Shown here in pieces: positions 10,838 to 21,349 of a stretch of DNA of 64,000 nt. Positions within the stretch are counted from its first letter, which is position 1. The number at the start of each line of letters is the position of its first letter. The stretch spans positions 43,779,100 through 43,843,099 of the forward strand of contig CM066984.1 in assembly GCA_033977485.1 (NCBI GenBank), in the 5' to 3' direction. The position numbers and the translations under genes are program-made. The DNA comes from Hydrangea macrophylla (lineage: Eukaryota > Streptophyta > Magnoliopsida > Cornales > Hydrangeaceae). Under the pieces are notes generated by a model that ran no database searches, was not told the DNA's origin, and saw only the letters and a list, made by a program, of their open reading frames with translations.

Positions 10838-12442
10838 TGTTGGCCTGAAATGGAAACCTTAGAGGAGGGGGGTGAATAAGGTTTTAGTGAAAAATTAACC
10901 TCTTAAAATTTGATTACAAGTAAAATACAATCACAAACAATTATGTAAAGAAAGAAGGGAAGAGAAACTTACAAACCGAGTATTCAAGTGGTTCGGCAAT
11001 CTGCACACCGCAACCTACGTCCACCCCTCAAGAATACCTCCTGAGGATTCCTTTATCAACCTACTTACAGGTGTAGATCAAACTGTCTTGGTACACTTCA
11101 CAGGTGTGCACCAAATCATTACAAGAGCCTTCAATCTCTCCCAAAGAAGAATACCTCTTCTTTGCAACCAAGGGTTACTAACCCTTACTCTTTACAAATG
11201 ATTGAAATATAAATTGAACTCTCTCTCTCTCTAAAGTGGATGGATACAATTATATCTCACACAACAACTCCTTAGTGAGTGGATAATACAAATGAAAGCT
11301 CACTATAGTTTACTCTCACAAAGATATACAAATCAAGAACTAGAGCAAATTGATTAACTCACACAACTAGGGCTCAAATGTGAATGATTATTGATCAACA
11401 AGTTGTATGATTCAAATAATGTTTTCCAATGGATTGAACTCTTGTAAATGGTTTGGGAAAACATATATTTATAGGCTTTGAAAGATTATAGCCGTTAGTG
11501 GCAAAATGGTAAATTGAAAGCCTTTCAGAAAACTAGCCGTTTGGCAAATTGATTAACTCACACAACTAGGGCTCAAATGTGAATGATTAATGATCAATAA
11601 GTTTTGTGATTAAAATAATATTTTCCAATGGATTGAACTCTTGTAAATGGTTTGGGAAAACATGTATTTATAGGCTTTGAAAGATTATAGTTGTTAGTGG
11701 CAAAATGGTAAATTGAAAGCCTTTTAAAAAACTAGCCGTTTGGATGTTCTACATCAATCCAGTCAATTGATGTCGCGATCCAGTCGACTATTTTTCAAAC
11801 AATTTAGAAATGAGCCAAAAGACCAGTCGACTGAATTAAAGATCTGGTTGACTATTTTTCAAACAGTTTAGAAATAAGCCAAAAGATCAGTCGACTGAAT
11901 TAAAGATCCGGTCAACTATTTTTCAAACAGTTTAGAAATAATCCAAAAAAACCAGTCGACTGAAGGAAGGGGTCTGGTCGACTATTTTTCAAACAGTTTA
12001 GAGAGCAGTTTTTTAAAACATAAACCAGTCGACTGTTTATCATCAGTCGACTGAACTTTGAAGCACCCAGTCGACTGTTTTTCCACTGAAAAACAATTTT
12101 TCTATTTTCAAGGTTTTGAAACAACTTTAAACCTTTTAAGCCCTTGTGAGAGATGATCAAGATGCTTTACATGTAAATCCTAGACTTCAACTAAGGATGA
12201 AAAGATCTTCAAATTTTCAAGCTTGATCCTTGTTGAGCTTTAACACTCTCGAGCTTCACCATTTGCAATCTCAAGAACTTAAATAAGGTTAGAACATTTA
12301 AGTGCATAAATCAAGATATTAGCACAATGAAAATGACATGATAATTGATTGGAATAGAACCATTAAAAACATGCAATTATCACTAGATTTGTCATCATCA
12401 AAACAAATATAAATAATGCCTTAAAGAAATTCAAGGCTAACA
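10838..12442 (-). repeat. 5' LTR of the pol-less copia element
   Basis: The 1605-bp LTR is longer than its partner. It has about 290 bp (near 11048-11335) absent from the 3' LTR, and a tandem duplication in which the CTAGGGCTCAAATGTGAATG segment occurs near 11366 and again near 11567. Minus-strand TATAAATA-type boxes lie at 11664-11673 and near 11465. Confidence 0.88.
11757..12080. repeat. AGTCGACT palindrome array (5' LTR)
   Basis: This matches the array at 8195-8532, with individual palindromes decayed differently in the two copies. It starts about 85 bp upstream of the minus-strand TATAAATA at 11664-11673. Confidence 0.9.
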
Positions 12443-12780
12443 ACTACAATACCGATGACTATATCTACGCCAGTTGAAGACTAGGCTAGATAGTAGTTTT
12501 AATACTTTCATGTATTTAGACATTTTTGTAATCAGGCATATATTGCCTTTAACACTTATTGTTTAATTTGATTCAAGACTCTGTTTTGTAATAGCTTAGT
12601 AACTTGTTTCGACTTTAAGTTATGTTTATCATTGAAGTTAGGATTTTATACTGTGATCTCTTTTTATTTCCTTTTGCTTAGTACTGTGTGGCATGGACAA
12701 TCACATGACTTTACCAGTCACTGCCTATGGACCCCAAAAGAAATTTATTTTTTCTATTTTTGCTGTTCCGGGATGTGACA

Positions 12781-14118
12781 AATAATGAATACGAAGCCCG
12801 AAGAACTATGACATTCATTTGAAAAAAGGATTGTAAATGTGTTAAAAATGACTCTAGACCATGAAAAGAAACAACATGCAACATTTCAAAAGTTTCCCAA
12901 AAAACCCTTTAGAAGTCTTCGAAAAATTGGTTTGGATGCTTCATTCCACAACCAACAAATGTCCTAGAGTATTGAGGTGTCATTGCAATAGGTGGGATAA
13001 TGTTAATTTAATGGTTGTTTTGTGGCTCTTTTAGAAACAAAATAATGCATTTGGGGATAAAATAATATCTTAGACCATTTTTCAGTCCTTTTAAAATTAA
13101 ATAAAAGTTTTGATTTGGTATGGAGCCCTTCAATGGATAACTTGACTTTTACTCAAATTCTCATTTTATCCTAAACTTTTTCATTTCACTTGTTTCTTTT
13201 TGTAGAAAACCCAAAATCCACACCCATCGTTGACTTCACGGTCAACCTCTATTCCCCTTAATGGCTTCACAATCTGTGTCTCTTCCTTCCAACGAGTTTG
13301 TTGTCCATTTTTGTCTTATTTGGTGATTTTAAGACCTTTTTCCCCCTCCGACGATTTTTCATACCTTCTCACTCCTCCGACAATTTCATCGATCTCGAAC
13401 TCTTTATGAGTGAAGAAACCGTATGTGAATGGCTAGCGAAATACGACCATTGGGAATTTGCTCCAATGAACTGTGTTAGTTCAATTTTAGGATTTGATTT
13501 GAGTAAAACTCAAGTTTTGAGCTTAGCATGCTTAGAAAGTTTTTTACGTTTTGAACTAAATTCGAATTTAGAGTAATGCTATGCTTCCCAAATCCTAATC
13601 CAAAGTACCAAATGAAATGATGTGGCAGTGAGTTCACTGACAATAATAATGACACCCTTTAACTCCTTTCAATTAAAATCCAGTGAGGCTACTGCCAGTG
13701 CCCATCATGCCTATAAGTGGGGTAATTGGGTCGCCTAGGGCCCCCAAATCTAGTTCATTTTTTACTCTACAATAGTACTCCGAAAAATACTGAGTGGGTC
13801 CAAAACAAAATTTTCATTTATAATATGTTGAACAAATTGTAATGGAGTCGAAGCAAATATTGGAAAAAATAAATGTACGTGCCCTATTGTAATCCAGTCC
13901 ACCTTAAATATTTTACCCAACACTTACCATGCTCAACCTAAATTATTTTACCTTAAATCAAACTTTATAAATTATAATCAACGATTAACTCCTTTTATCA
14001 AGAAAAATTAATGATATGAACACATGTGAAATTACAAAGGGCTAGCGAGAGGAGAAGAAATTCAAACTTCAATACATGCAATAAAGATTACAATCACAAA
14101 ACTTCAAAATTCTACAAA
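12781..14118. other. Low-copy-looking stretch with one doubtful ORF
   Basis: No recognisable gene. A pyrimidine-rich part near 13200-13400 holds an ATG ORF at 13298-13576 (92 codons, including SEETVCEWLAKYDHWEF) that I do not recognise. A nearby ATG at 13261 opens only 22 codons. Both could be remnants of a gene 5' end or chance. MITE-like sequence (TAATGCTATGCTTCCCAAAT) begins near 13574. Confidence 0.4.
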
Positions 14119-14148
14119 ACTAGTCGATACCCCGTGCTATGCACGAGC
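14119..14148 (-). mobile_element. Helitron 3' terminus (minus strand)
   Basis: The minus strand shows a short hairpin (CTCGTGC-ata-GCACGGG at about 14147-14131) followed by GTATCGA and CTAG, then T at 14119. A hairpin shortly before a terminal CTAG/CTRR and insertion beside T are Helitron hallmarks. The element body would lie to the right. I could not identify its 5' TC end. Confidence 0.6.
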
Positions 14149-14734
14149 TTGTGGTATCTGAGCGCCTTAGACTGAACAATGAATTCCAAAGTGTAGAAAA
14201 TTTGATAGTTGAATATTAAAGACACATTCTGCATGTTTATCTCACCACATAATCAAGAGTGCAAATCAAGGGCAGTGATAACACTAACTATATGTATCGA
14301 ATAAACTTCAAAAAAAACATAGCACTATTCTTAGTGAAAAAACCATACAAATATAGAGCACTACACTCAATAATGGCCTTAAAATTACTTGAATTCAACA
14401 CACCAACATGTTTATCTGATTGAAATTGGGGGGAGGGGGGGGGAGGGGAGACATTTCCCTACATTATATCATCTCACATAATGTTCCCAAGTAATAAGTG
14501 ATAAAAATTCCCAGCAAACTCCAGTATATTGAGGAGGCGATTGGTATTGATCAACAAATTAATTACAGATGTTTGGTAGAAACATATTGCATTCTCTGGA
14601 GAATACATTTGATACAACGATAAAACCCGTCTTAATTATACATAATCCCTATACAAAAGATTGCATTAAAACTGAGTAATGCCAAGCTTTCTGAACATAA
14701 ATCCCAAGTTTGCTTCTGACATGATTTGCTAGAT

Positions 14735-15085
14735 CTTCAATACTCAATAGTATGTTATACCACCGATCACTGCCACAACATATACTACAACTGTTAATAG
14801 CATTTAAAAAGTAAATTTGAGATTCGAATTTGGAAGCATAACACTCGTTAACGGGTAATTTGTAGAGCTCAAATTTGGTCGTATTACGTTCTTTGATAAT
14901 ACGCAAAGCAGTACTCCATAAAACTAAATAGCATAAAACTTTTTTTGATTACCATCCGTGTTCTGATTTAAATAAAGAGCTAATGGTATGCTTCCCAAAT
15001 TAGGTTCCCAAATAACTTAACAGTTGTGCCACATACTGTGGGAGTGATCGGTGGTACAACATGACATTAAATGTGATAGAACTAC
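14735..15085. repeat. Inverted pair of MITE-like copies
   Basis: The minus strand of 14735-14845 and the plus strand of 14980-15085 share GCTTCC-CAAAT, TAACAGTTGT and GTGATCGGTGGTA segments in the same order. They are two inverted copies of the family also seen at 31382-31522. The Athila-like element inserted shortly to the right. Confidence 0.6.
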
Positions 15086-15413
15086 TGACATTTCCCGTAT
15101 ACTAAGCCTCACTTGAGACATTTCCCGAACACCTAAAATACAGTAGACTCAAATAAATACCATGTAACATGACTGACAGACATTGAATATTGCACATTTA
15201 TGTGCCAATATAATAGACATAATGCTCATTTAATCCCTCAAATTCCTAATTTTACACGCATATTTGAATTAATATAATTTAATGGTGATGTCACTCACAT
15301 GCGTGTAATTATGTGTTTTTAACATATTTTATATGTTTAGGTGAAAATGAAGTGAAATAAAGGGAAGGAAAGAAGTAGCAACCACACCGAAGCATTCCTC
15401 ATAAAATATTAGT

Positions 15414-15438
15414 CAGAACTTGCATAGTGCAAGTTCTG
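15414..15438. promoter_or_regulatory. LTR hairpin 1
   Basis: CAGAACTTGC and GCAAGTTCTG are perfect 10-bp inverted arms around ATAGT. The same hairpin is present in the 3' LTR near 24856-24880. Confidence 0.85.
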
Positions 15439-15514
15439 AACCAAATGAAAAAAAAAATAATGATAAAAAAAGAAACAATCCAAAGTAAAAACAAATCGTA
15501 GGAAGAAAAATCAA

Positions 15515-15543
15515 AAGCATCACTGTTGAAGACAGTGATGCTT
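15515..15543. promoter_or_regulatory. LTR hairpin 2
   Basis: AAGCATCACTGT and ACAGTGATGCTT are perfect 12-bp inverted arms around TGAAG. It is identical in the 3' LTR near 24962-24990. It sits about 240 bp upstream of the TATA box. Confidence 0.88.
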
Positions 15544-15582
15544 TGATAAGGATTTGTTTTTTTTTTTTCCTTTTTTTCCTCT

Positions 15583-15593
<11 letters not shown>

Positions 15594-15661
<68 letters not shown>

Positions 15662-15667
15662 TGTGTG
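15594..15667. repeat. Compound (CT)n(GT)n microsatellite
   Basis: An uninterrupted CT run (15594-15644) passes into a GT run (15645-15667). The other LTR has the same compound repeat at 25027-25118, but with a longer GT part and interruptions in the CT part, so the two have diverged in length since insertion. ORFs read from it are artefacts. Confidence 0.95.
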
Positions 15668-15784
15668 CAGTGTGTCAGAATGGTGGAGAAATTCGCGCAA
15701 GAAGGATTGACAAAAATTTGGGCAAAATTCCCATTTCCTCTGCTCATGACGATCTCAGTGATGAAATTTTACCAATCCCTCGTC

Positions 15785-15792
15785 TATAAATA
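15785..15792 (+). promoter_or_regulatory. Putative LTR TATA box
   Basis: TATAAATA follows a pyrimidine-rich region and precedes GAAGGGAAGAGACAGCC. It is conserved at 25236-25243 in the 3' LTR. It is the best candidate core promoter of the element. Confidence 0.65.
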
Positions 15793-16059
15793 GAAGGGAA
15801 GAGACAGCCAAAGGAGGGGAGCCTACACAAACTACACACAACTCACAAGGCACAACTTCACAACACACATTGTTAGGGAGAGAATAGTTTAGGGAGGTTA
15901 TTATGTGAGCACTTCATAGTGTCCCTAGAAAAAGGAAACTTTAGTTTTTCTTTGCTTTTTCTAGTTTTAGTAGTTGTAAAATTTTACTTTTATGTAATTG
16001 ATGATTTCATGTTCAAAATATGTAGCAAAACTTTGTGTACTGTATTTCTTAAAATAAAA

Positions 16060-16677
16060 TGATGATGCCAAAAATTGGTAAGAGAGATTAAGAAGAGAGA
16101 TATGGTGACACAATCAATTGTATGTGGTTCGACCCCGTTAATAAGGTGACCTACGTCCATGGGTGCGTCAGTGCATTTCACTAGCAGATCATCGGCGGGC
16201 CTGGTGAGGCAACAATTGGGCGGCACTACCAGTAATACCGGTCGGGTGTATGCGTATGAAATAAGTATGTGCTGCTATTCTCTAGGTTAAGAATGTGATC
16301 CCCTCTAATGGGGGTGAGTGGCCCCTTTTTTAGGTGCAAGAGACCACCCGCAAAAGGCAACTGAATAGATAAGGAAGCCCAATCTAATTACAAGTTGATG
16401 AGCATAAATCATGGGAGGTTTTCTAAATGGCTTAGGAAACTATTTACACTTTCCATTAGTCTTCTGACTGATTTAGGAAACTGTTGAGCAGCTTGGCTGT
16501 CAAACTGCACCTCGTGGAGAGCTGCTGAGCCGCATTCCCGGGTTGTGCGAGCATCCCGAGTGGCAGCACTCGAAAGACCTCGGGATCAGTGGACCATAGG
16601 CTCCATTGCCGGATAATCCGGGTCCTTGGCTGCTGACGTGGAGGTTTGACTGTAGCAGAATATTTCTGGGTGTATCA
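16060..16677. mobile_element. 618-bp LTR-like insert within the 5' LTR
   Basis: TGATGATGCC...GTGTATCA has TG/CA termini and is flanked by TAAAA at 16055-16059 and 16678-16682. The sister LTR near 25505-25520 lacks it, which confirms an insertion. The segment GTGGTTCGACCCCGTTAATA with GACCTACGTCCA resembles a motif in the copia LTR at 7915-7955, so it is probably a solo LTR or a TRIM-type element. No coding capacity. Confidence 0.8.
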
Positions 16678-17611
16678 TAAAATATTAGTTTTCTTGTATA
16701 ACATTTGTCAATTTGTAGTAGTAAAAATATTCCTATTAAAATTTAGATTTAATATTTTTAGTCTAGTAGTACTTGTAGTTGTCCCCTAAAAATGTTTAAA
16801 ACCCCAAATTTTCAGTTTTTATAGCAATATTTTCATTCACTAGAAGACAGATTTTGCGAGTAAATGTCAGATTTCTTAGCTACATTGTTGTTATAATCAC
16901 CTACTAAAGTCCCAAGCACACCATACCCATATCTCACTCCCAAATTAGATTAGGATTTGGTTTGGCCTTATTTGTGTTTTTGAAGTTCAACCACTGTGAC
17001 CCTACAAGAATCCAAAGTCAAAGGTTTAGTATTTTATTTTTGGTTCAGTATTTCCATTTATGTATATTTTATTAGCCTAGTTATGCTAAACTTTGTTATT
17101 TTGCAGATTCCACAAATTCAACCCCAACTCATGTTAAGTGAGAAAAAAAATATTAATATTATATTTTCACCCTTACCGTTGTTTTATAACTTTAATTTTA
17201 ATTGGGCAATCAATGTGTGCATCTATTTAATTTATCTTTAAATTTTATTTGGAAGATAGTTTCAATTCCAAAATGGTAGGCTAAAACTTTAATCGGGGAT
17301 ATGCAATAAAAACATAGAAACCACAGCTTCTGTGCACTAATCTTAAATGGGCAAATTTATCTAGATGGGTTATTTTTTTCATTTATGGCTAAAAATATTT
17401 ATGTATCTATAGTTTATGACCATTTAACATGTTTATATACTATGACTATATTGGGCTCAAGAGATTACATATTTGAAATAAGAATCTAATTATATGGATT
17501 GTCAAACTATGCCTTTTATCATAAAAAACACCTAGTATACTCAAACAACTCATTTGACAAAATTTATATTTCAAATATGTATTTATATATATTTCTATCC
17601 ACTAATGGACA

Positions 17612-17712
17612 GGCAATTGTGTAGTGGCAGAGTGGTGGGGACTGGACGCCGAATAACGCACGTCCGCAAAGGGGCATTGTTCGAACCTGGCTACTGCCCA
17701 ATCGCCTTTTTA
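17612..17712 (+). repeat. tRNA-like (SINE-like) segment in the 5' LTR
   Basis: TGGCAGAGTGG (17625-17635) matches the RNA polymerase III box A pattern, and TTGTTCGAACC (17677-17687) resembles box B about 50 bp later, followed by a T-rich end. The 3' LTR copy keeps a perfect GGTTCGAACC. No cloverleaf is evident, so this is not called a tRNA gene. Confidence 0.5.
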
Positions 17713-18331
17713 TTTTTCTTTAAACCAAGTGATGTCGTTTCATATCAAACCTGACACACTTGATATGACCCTGACTAGTGAAAGTTTATTTTCAAATAAA
17801 GAATGACTCTACAGTCTTAAATGCCAAATCCTATTCAAATGCACAAAAGTTGTAGAATCTAGTGTTGGGTTGTATATTCCCAATTCCTTTAAACCATTTC
17901 CCCATAGTTAATTAATATTTCCTGTTTTTAATAGCTTTGCTTAAATATCTGTATTATTTCTATCTTTCGCTATTATTAAATCCAAAAATTGTTTCTCACA
18001 AAAATTTAGCTTTTATTTCTTTTTCTTCCTTTTCTTACTAGTATCTTAGATTAATTTATTTTGCACTGTTAAAATCTTTACCATAAACTACTTAGAAAAA
18101 AATAGCTTTTAATTAGCTTTATTGCCAAAAAATATAAAAACTAGTAGTTAGTAAAACTCCACAAAAATCCATCATCTTTTATTTTCTTTTTAAGTGAAAA
18201 AATAGTTATTGCCTATCTTTGTTTCTCGTTCCCTGTGCGTTCGACCTGGACTTATAGAACTTTATTACTTGTACGATCACCTACACTTGTGTGTGATGAG
18301 AAAACGCGTCAATAGGATGTCGTCAAGTTTT

Positions 18332-18351
18332 TGGCGCCGTTGCCGGGGAAC
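18332..18351 (+). promoter_or_regulatory. Primer-binding site, tRNA-Asp type
   Basis: TGGCGCCGTTGCCGGGGAAC begins 6 bp after the LTR end. It is complementary to the 3' end of plant tRNA-Asp and is characteristic of Athila-like Ty3/gypsy elements. Confidence 0.92.
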
Positions 18352-18748
18352 GGTTAATAAAAATAATAAATAAATAAATAAAAGTTAGGTTTAAAACTAT
18401 TTTTCCTACTATATCTATATTTATATCTATATATAAACCTATTCTACTTTATAAATAATCTAGTTTTCATTTTTTTAAAAATAATGATAACATAAAAAAA
18501 TAATAAAAATAAAACTATATATAATTTTTCCTTGTGAAAAATCTATAAAAATAAATTTATAAGTATGTACGTAGCTATCTTCTAAAAAGAAAAAAAGAAA
18601 GAAAGCATTTATATACATATATAAACCTATATTCTAAAAAAAAACTATTATTATAAAAATAAAAAAAAGAGTTTTTTATTTACTTAGCTAATAATAATAA
18701 TAATAATAATAATAATATCTTTATCATTTTGTTTTTTATTTACTTCAT

Positions 18749-19780
18749 ATGTCCTTAAATACTACTGAAGCTTTATATTAAGTACCACATAATTCTAATA
18801 TTTCTAGTGATTTATCTAGTATACAGTTTCCTATAATCATAGCTGAAATTGAAGGCATGGAAAGAATAACTGATGATACTCATAATAAATATGGGGATAA
18901 TATACAACAACCTGTCTTATCAGAACGTGAACGATGGTCTTTACGTAATCTATTTATCCCAGAAATAATTATCACTCCTTCTTGCATCACTCTACCTAGA
19001 CATACAGGAAATTTTCATTTTAGACATAACATGCTACCATGCTTACCAACTTATCACGGAATTAAAAAAGAATATGCTTATGTTCATATTCGTGAATTTG
19101 AAGAAATTTGTGATACATTTGCTGATCAAACTTGTCCTATTGAGATAATCTATCTCAAACTTTTCCATTTTTCTTTAAAAGATGAAGCTGAATCTTGGCT
19201 TTTATCTCTCCATCCTGGATCTATAACTTCATGGCATGATATGAATGAAGCTTTTCTAAATAAATTCTATCAAAAAAATTTAACTTATAGCTTAATACGA
19301 GAATATAAACTTTTCACTCAAAAAGAGAAGGAACCATGCATTGAAGATTGTGAATTTTTTATAGATCTCCTACAAACATGTCCACATCATGGATTTAAAA
19401 AATAGCGTATAATTCATTTCTTTTATGAAACATTAGATCTAGAATCAAAGAAAATAATTGAAGCCATGTATCAAGGGGAATATTTTAAAAATGCTGACAA
19501 AGCTTAATCATACTTTGATTGGCTTGGAGAAGACGCTCCACAATGGGAAAAAGAAGAAATTGCTAGAAAAGAAAAGGCTAAAAGTTCACAGCAATCACAA
19601 ACAGAAGATGAATTAGTAATAAAAATTGAAGAATTAGCTCGCAAGCTAGTAGCTCTTAAATTGGAAAAAGCTAATCCTCCTCAATCTAAAAAGAAATTAG
19701 AACTTTGCAGTACATGTCATATGATGGGGTACTCTACAGAAAAATGCCTTAATACTCCTGTTTATCAAAGATTTACCCCT
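18749..19780 (+). pseudogene. gag: Athila-like gag with in-frame stops
   Basis: A single reading frame from ATG 18749 runs to about 19780, with stops at 18779, 19403 and 19505. The long open part (18857-19405) holds the gag core: LPTYHGIKKEYAYVHIREFE, then DQTCPIEIIYLKLFHFSLKD, a WHDM motif and CPHHGFKK. After the stops come DWLGEDAPQWEKEE and a zinc knuckle in which the expected CX2CX4HX4C has Tyr in place of His (CSTCHMMGYSTEKC). Pfam-type retrotransposon gag is the evident family. The length is near normal, but the gene cannot give a full product as it stands. Confidence 0.85.
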
Positions 19781-20021
19781 GCGCAAAAAGTTATATTATA
19801 TAATTCAAAATTACATCTTCTTACAAGAAAAATGAAATCTCGATGGACTGGTCCATACATTGTAAAAAAATGTTTATCCTTATGGAACTATCGTGAATGA
19901 GGACCCTAAAGATGGAAATACATTTAAAGTTAGTAGGCATAAATTAAAGTCATTCTTAGGAGAGTTTGAAACTGAGTTGGAGTCCTTTCCTTTGGAGGAC
20001 CCCAAATGTGATCTCTCTTAA
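19781..20021 (+). pseudogene. pol: Integrase C-terminal tail joined to gag; most of pol deleted
   Basis: Directly after the gag zinc knuckle, the frame continues as QKVILYNSKLHLL and KMKSRWTGPYIV, the C-terminal tail of Ty3/gypsy integrase. A one-base frameshift in the A run near 19861-19869 precedes the last part, which ends LESFPLEDPKCDLS at 20021. Protease, reverse transcriptase, RNase H and the integrase catalytic core, normally about 3 kb, are missing between the two domains. The deletion junction is near 19780. Confidence 0.8.
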
Positions 20022-20131
20022 ATTCATAAATCATGATTAGAATTGTACATAGTAGGAATTTTTATTTTATTTTATTTTATTTTATTTTTCTTGCTACTTA
20101 ATATTTTTCAGGAATTATAACATATTATCTG

Positions 20132-20844
20132 ATGTCACGGGTAACAAAGAGATATGAATCATCTCATCATCGTAGAGGTGCAAGAATGAGTATAAACCAT
20201 GCCAGTTCGTCTAATAATAACAACTATCCTTCAGAGGATAGAACTTCGTTAGATGATGATACACGCCCACATTTTGAATATCTCATGGACGTTGACGAGA
20301 ATGAAATGTTCTACGCTAGGTGTGTCGAAAAAATTTATGACGACACTGATAAAGAAATTGATTATTTAGTGGAACCTGACCAACCTATGGAGTGGGATGG
20401 TGAGCCAGTATTTGATGGATTAGATGACTGGCAGAATATTAGCACAAACTACGATTAATGGGAACAAGCTCAATATGAGGTGTTCCAAGAACTATATCAT
20501 GAATATGAAGAAAATGAATGAGAGCGATACTTAACATCCTTAGTGCAATTCCCCATTTATAATGATAATGACATTATTTTTGGATGGGGCATTTGTTAAC
20601 TAGAGTTGTTAACGGGGAAATGTTAAGGTACGCCTTTCAGAGGGATTGGTTCTTTTTCCTACTCGAATGGGGGACATCTCTAGTCCCTGTCTTCATTGAA
20701 CAATTCATGCCTCAAAGAGTCACTGCCGAATATAGTATATTCATGGAAATAACAGTGTATGATGATTCCGACATATGTGATTATGACACCTACTTGAGGT
20801 TTCAAGTCTACTGTCCTAGACCTCGAAATGATCACCTTTCATGA
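20132..20844 (+). pseudogene. Third ORF of the Athila-like element (function unknown), decayed
   Basis: An ATG at 20132 follows a good splice-acceptor-like TTTTTCAG at 20104-20111. The 108-codon ORF is basic at the start (RVTKRYESSHHRRGARM) and strongly acidic after that (MDVDENEMF, YDDTDKEIDY). The frame stays readable past stops at 20456 and 20519, and a second open piece in another frame covers 20584-20844 (RDWFFFLLEWGTSLVPVFIE). Athila elements carry an env-position ORF here (family knowledge), but I see no clear signal peptide or fusion-type protein and do not assign a function. Confidence 0.5.
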
Positions 20845-21349
20845 GCAATAATCCAATTCAACGTCTAGATATGTTAAAATAAAATTCTTGTCTTTATTTT
20901 TATTGTAATTGTACTTTTCTTTTTGTTATATATATATAAGGGAAAAAAATCATCACTGTGTTTTAAGTATCAGAACCACTTGCACTTATTATTTTATGAG
21001 TTCTGATTTTTATCAAATTTTACAAATCTCAAATAATGATATCTAATAAATGTACTAATTTGTGTGTTTAAACTATCCCATTGCAGTCCAAAATAAAAAG
21101 GCACACTAAAAGTATTGCTAGTTTAAAAACTATGTTGCTAAAACTGCCAGATAGCAAAATTTGAATACAAGATCGATCCTTTGAAACTGCAGTTCAAAAG
21201 ATCAAGTGTACAGTAATTCTTGATCACTTTACAGTGATAGTACTTTTATTTTTATATATATATGAATTAATTTTGTCATTATTATTGTATCTTTTCTTTG
21301 TTTATCTCTTTTTATTATAGGTGTTATCCTTGGCTTCTTTTTCTCATCT

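Larger units (their letters stand above)
7770..12442 (-). mobile_element. Complete copia (SIRE/Maximus-like) element lacking pol
   Basis: Both LTRs begin TGTT and end AACA on the plus strand. The 5-bp target duplication ACTAC flanks them (7765-7769 and 12443-12447). On the minus strand the order is 5' LTR (12442-10838), primer site TGGTATCAGAG (10835-10825), gag with zinc knuckle (10560 to about 9500), purine tract AAAAAGGGGAAAAT (about 8898-8885) and 3' LTR (8884-7770). The internal region is only about 1.95 kb. Protease, integrase, reverse transcriptase and RNase H are absent, so it would depend on enzymes from another element. Confidence 0.9.
6800..12780 (+). mobile_element. LTR remnant of a third Ty3-type family, split by the copia insertion
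   Basis: The piece left of 7765 and the piece 12448-12780 are separated only by the copia element and its target duplication, so they were one sequence. The right end ...GGGATGTGACA at 12780 resembles the GTGTGACA and CGTGACA ends of the solo LTRs at 29398 and 35331. The segment near 7596 (CTCAGCTTTCATTAGCT) resembles 34940 in the solo LTR at 32928. I could not find the left terminus or a target duplication, so it may be 5'-truncated. Confidence 0.45.
15174..18325 (+). repeat. 5' LTR of the Athila-like element
   Basis: It aligns along its whole length with 24617-29772 once the insert at 16060-16677 here and the insert at 26751-29403 there are removed. It carries two hairpins, a CT/GT microsatellite, a TATA box and a tRNA-like box A/B segment, all shared by both LTRs. 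Confidence 0.92.

Noticed and set aside
8195..12080. CRISPR-like array
   Set aside because: Repeats are imperfect palindromes with spacers that are conserved between the LTR copies, in a plant retrotransposon.
15554..15793. ORFs on both strands through the CT/GT repeat (also 24855-25244)
   Set aside because: They only translate the microsatellite and the LTR around it; both LTR copies show the same non-coding structure.
17612..17712. tRNA gene
   Set aside because: Box A and B are present but the stems of a tRNA cloverleaf do not form; it is treated as SINE-like sequence.
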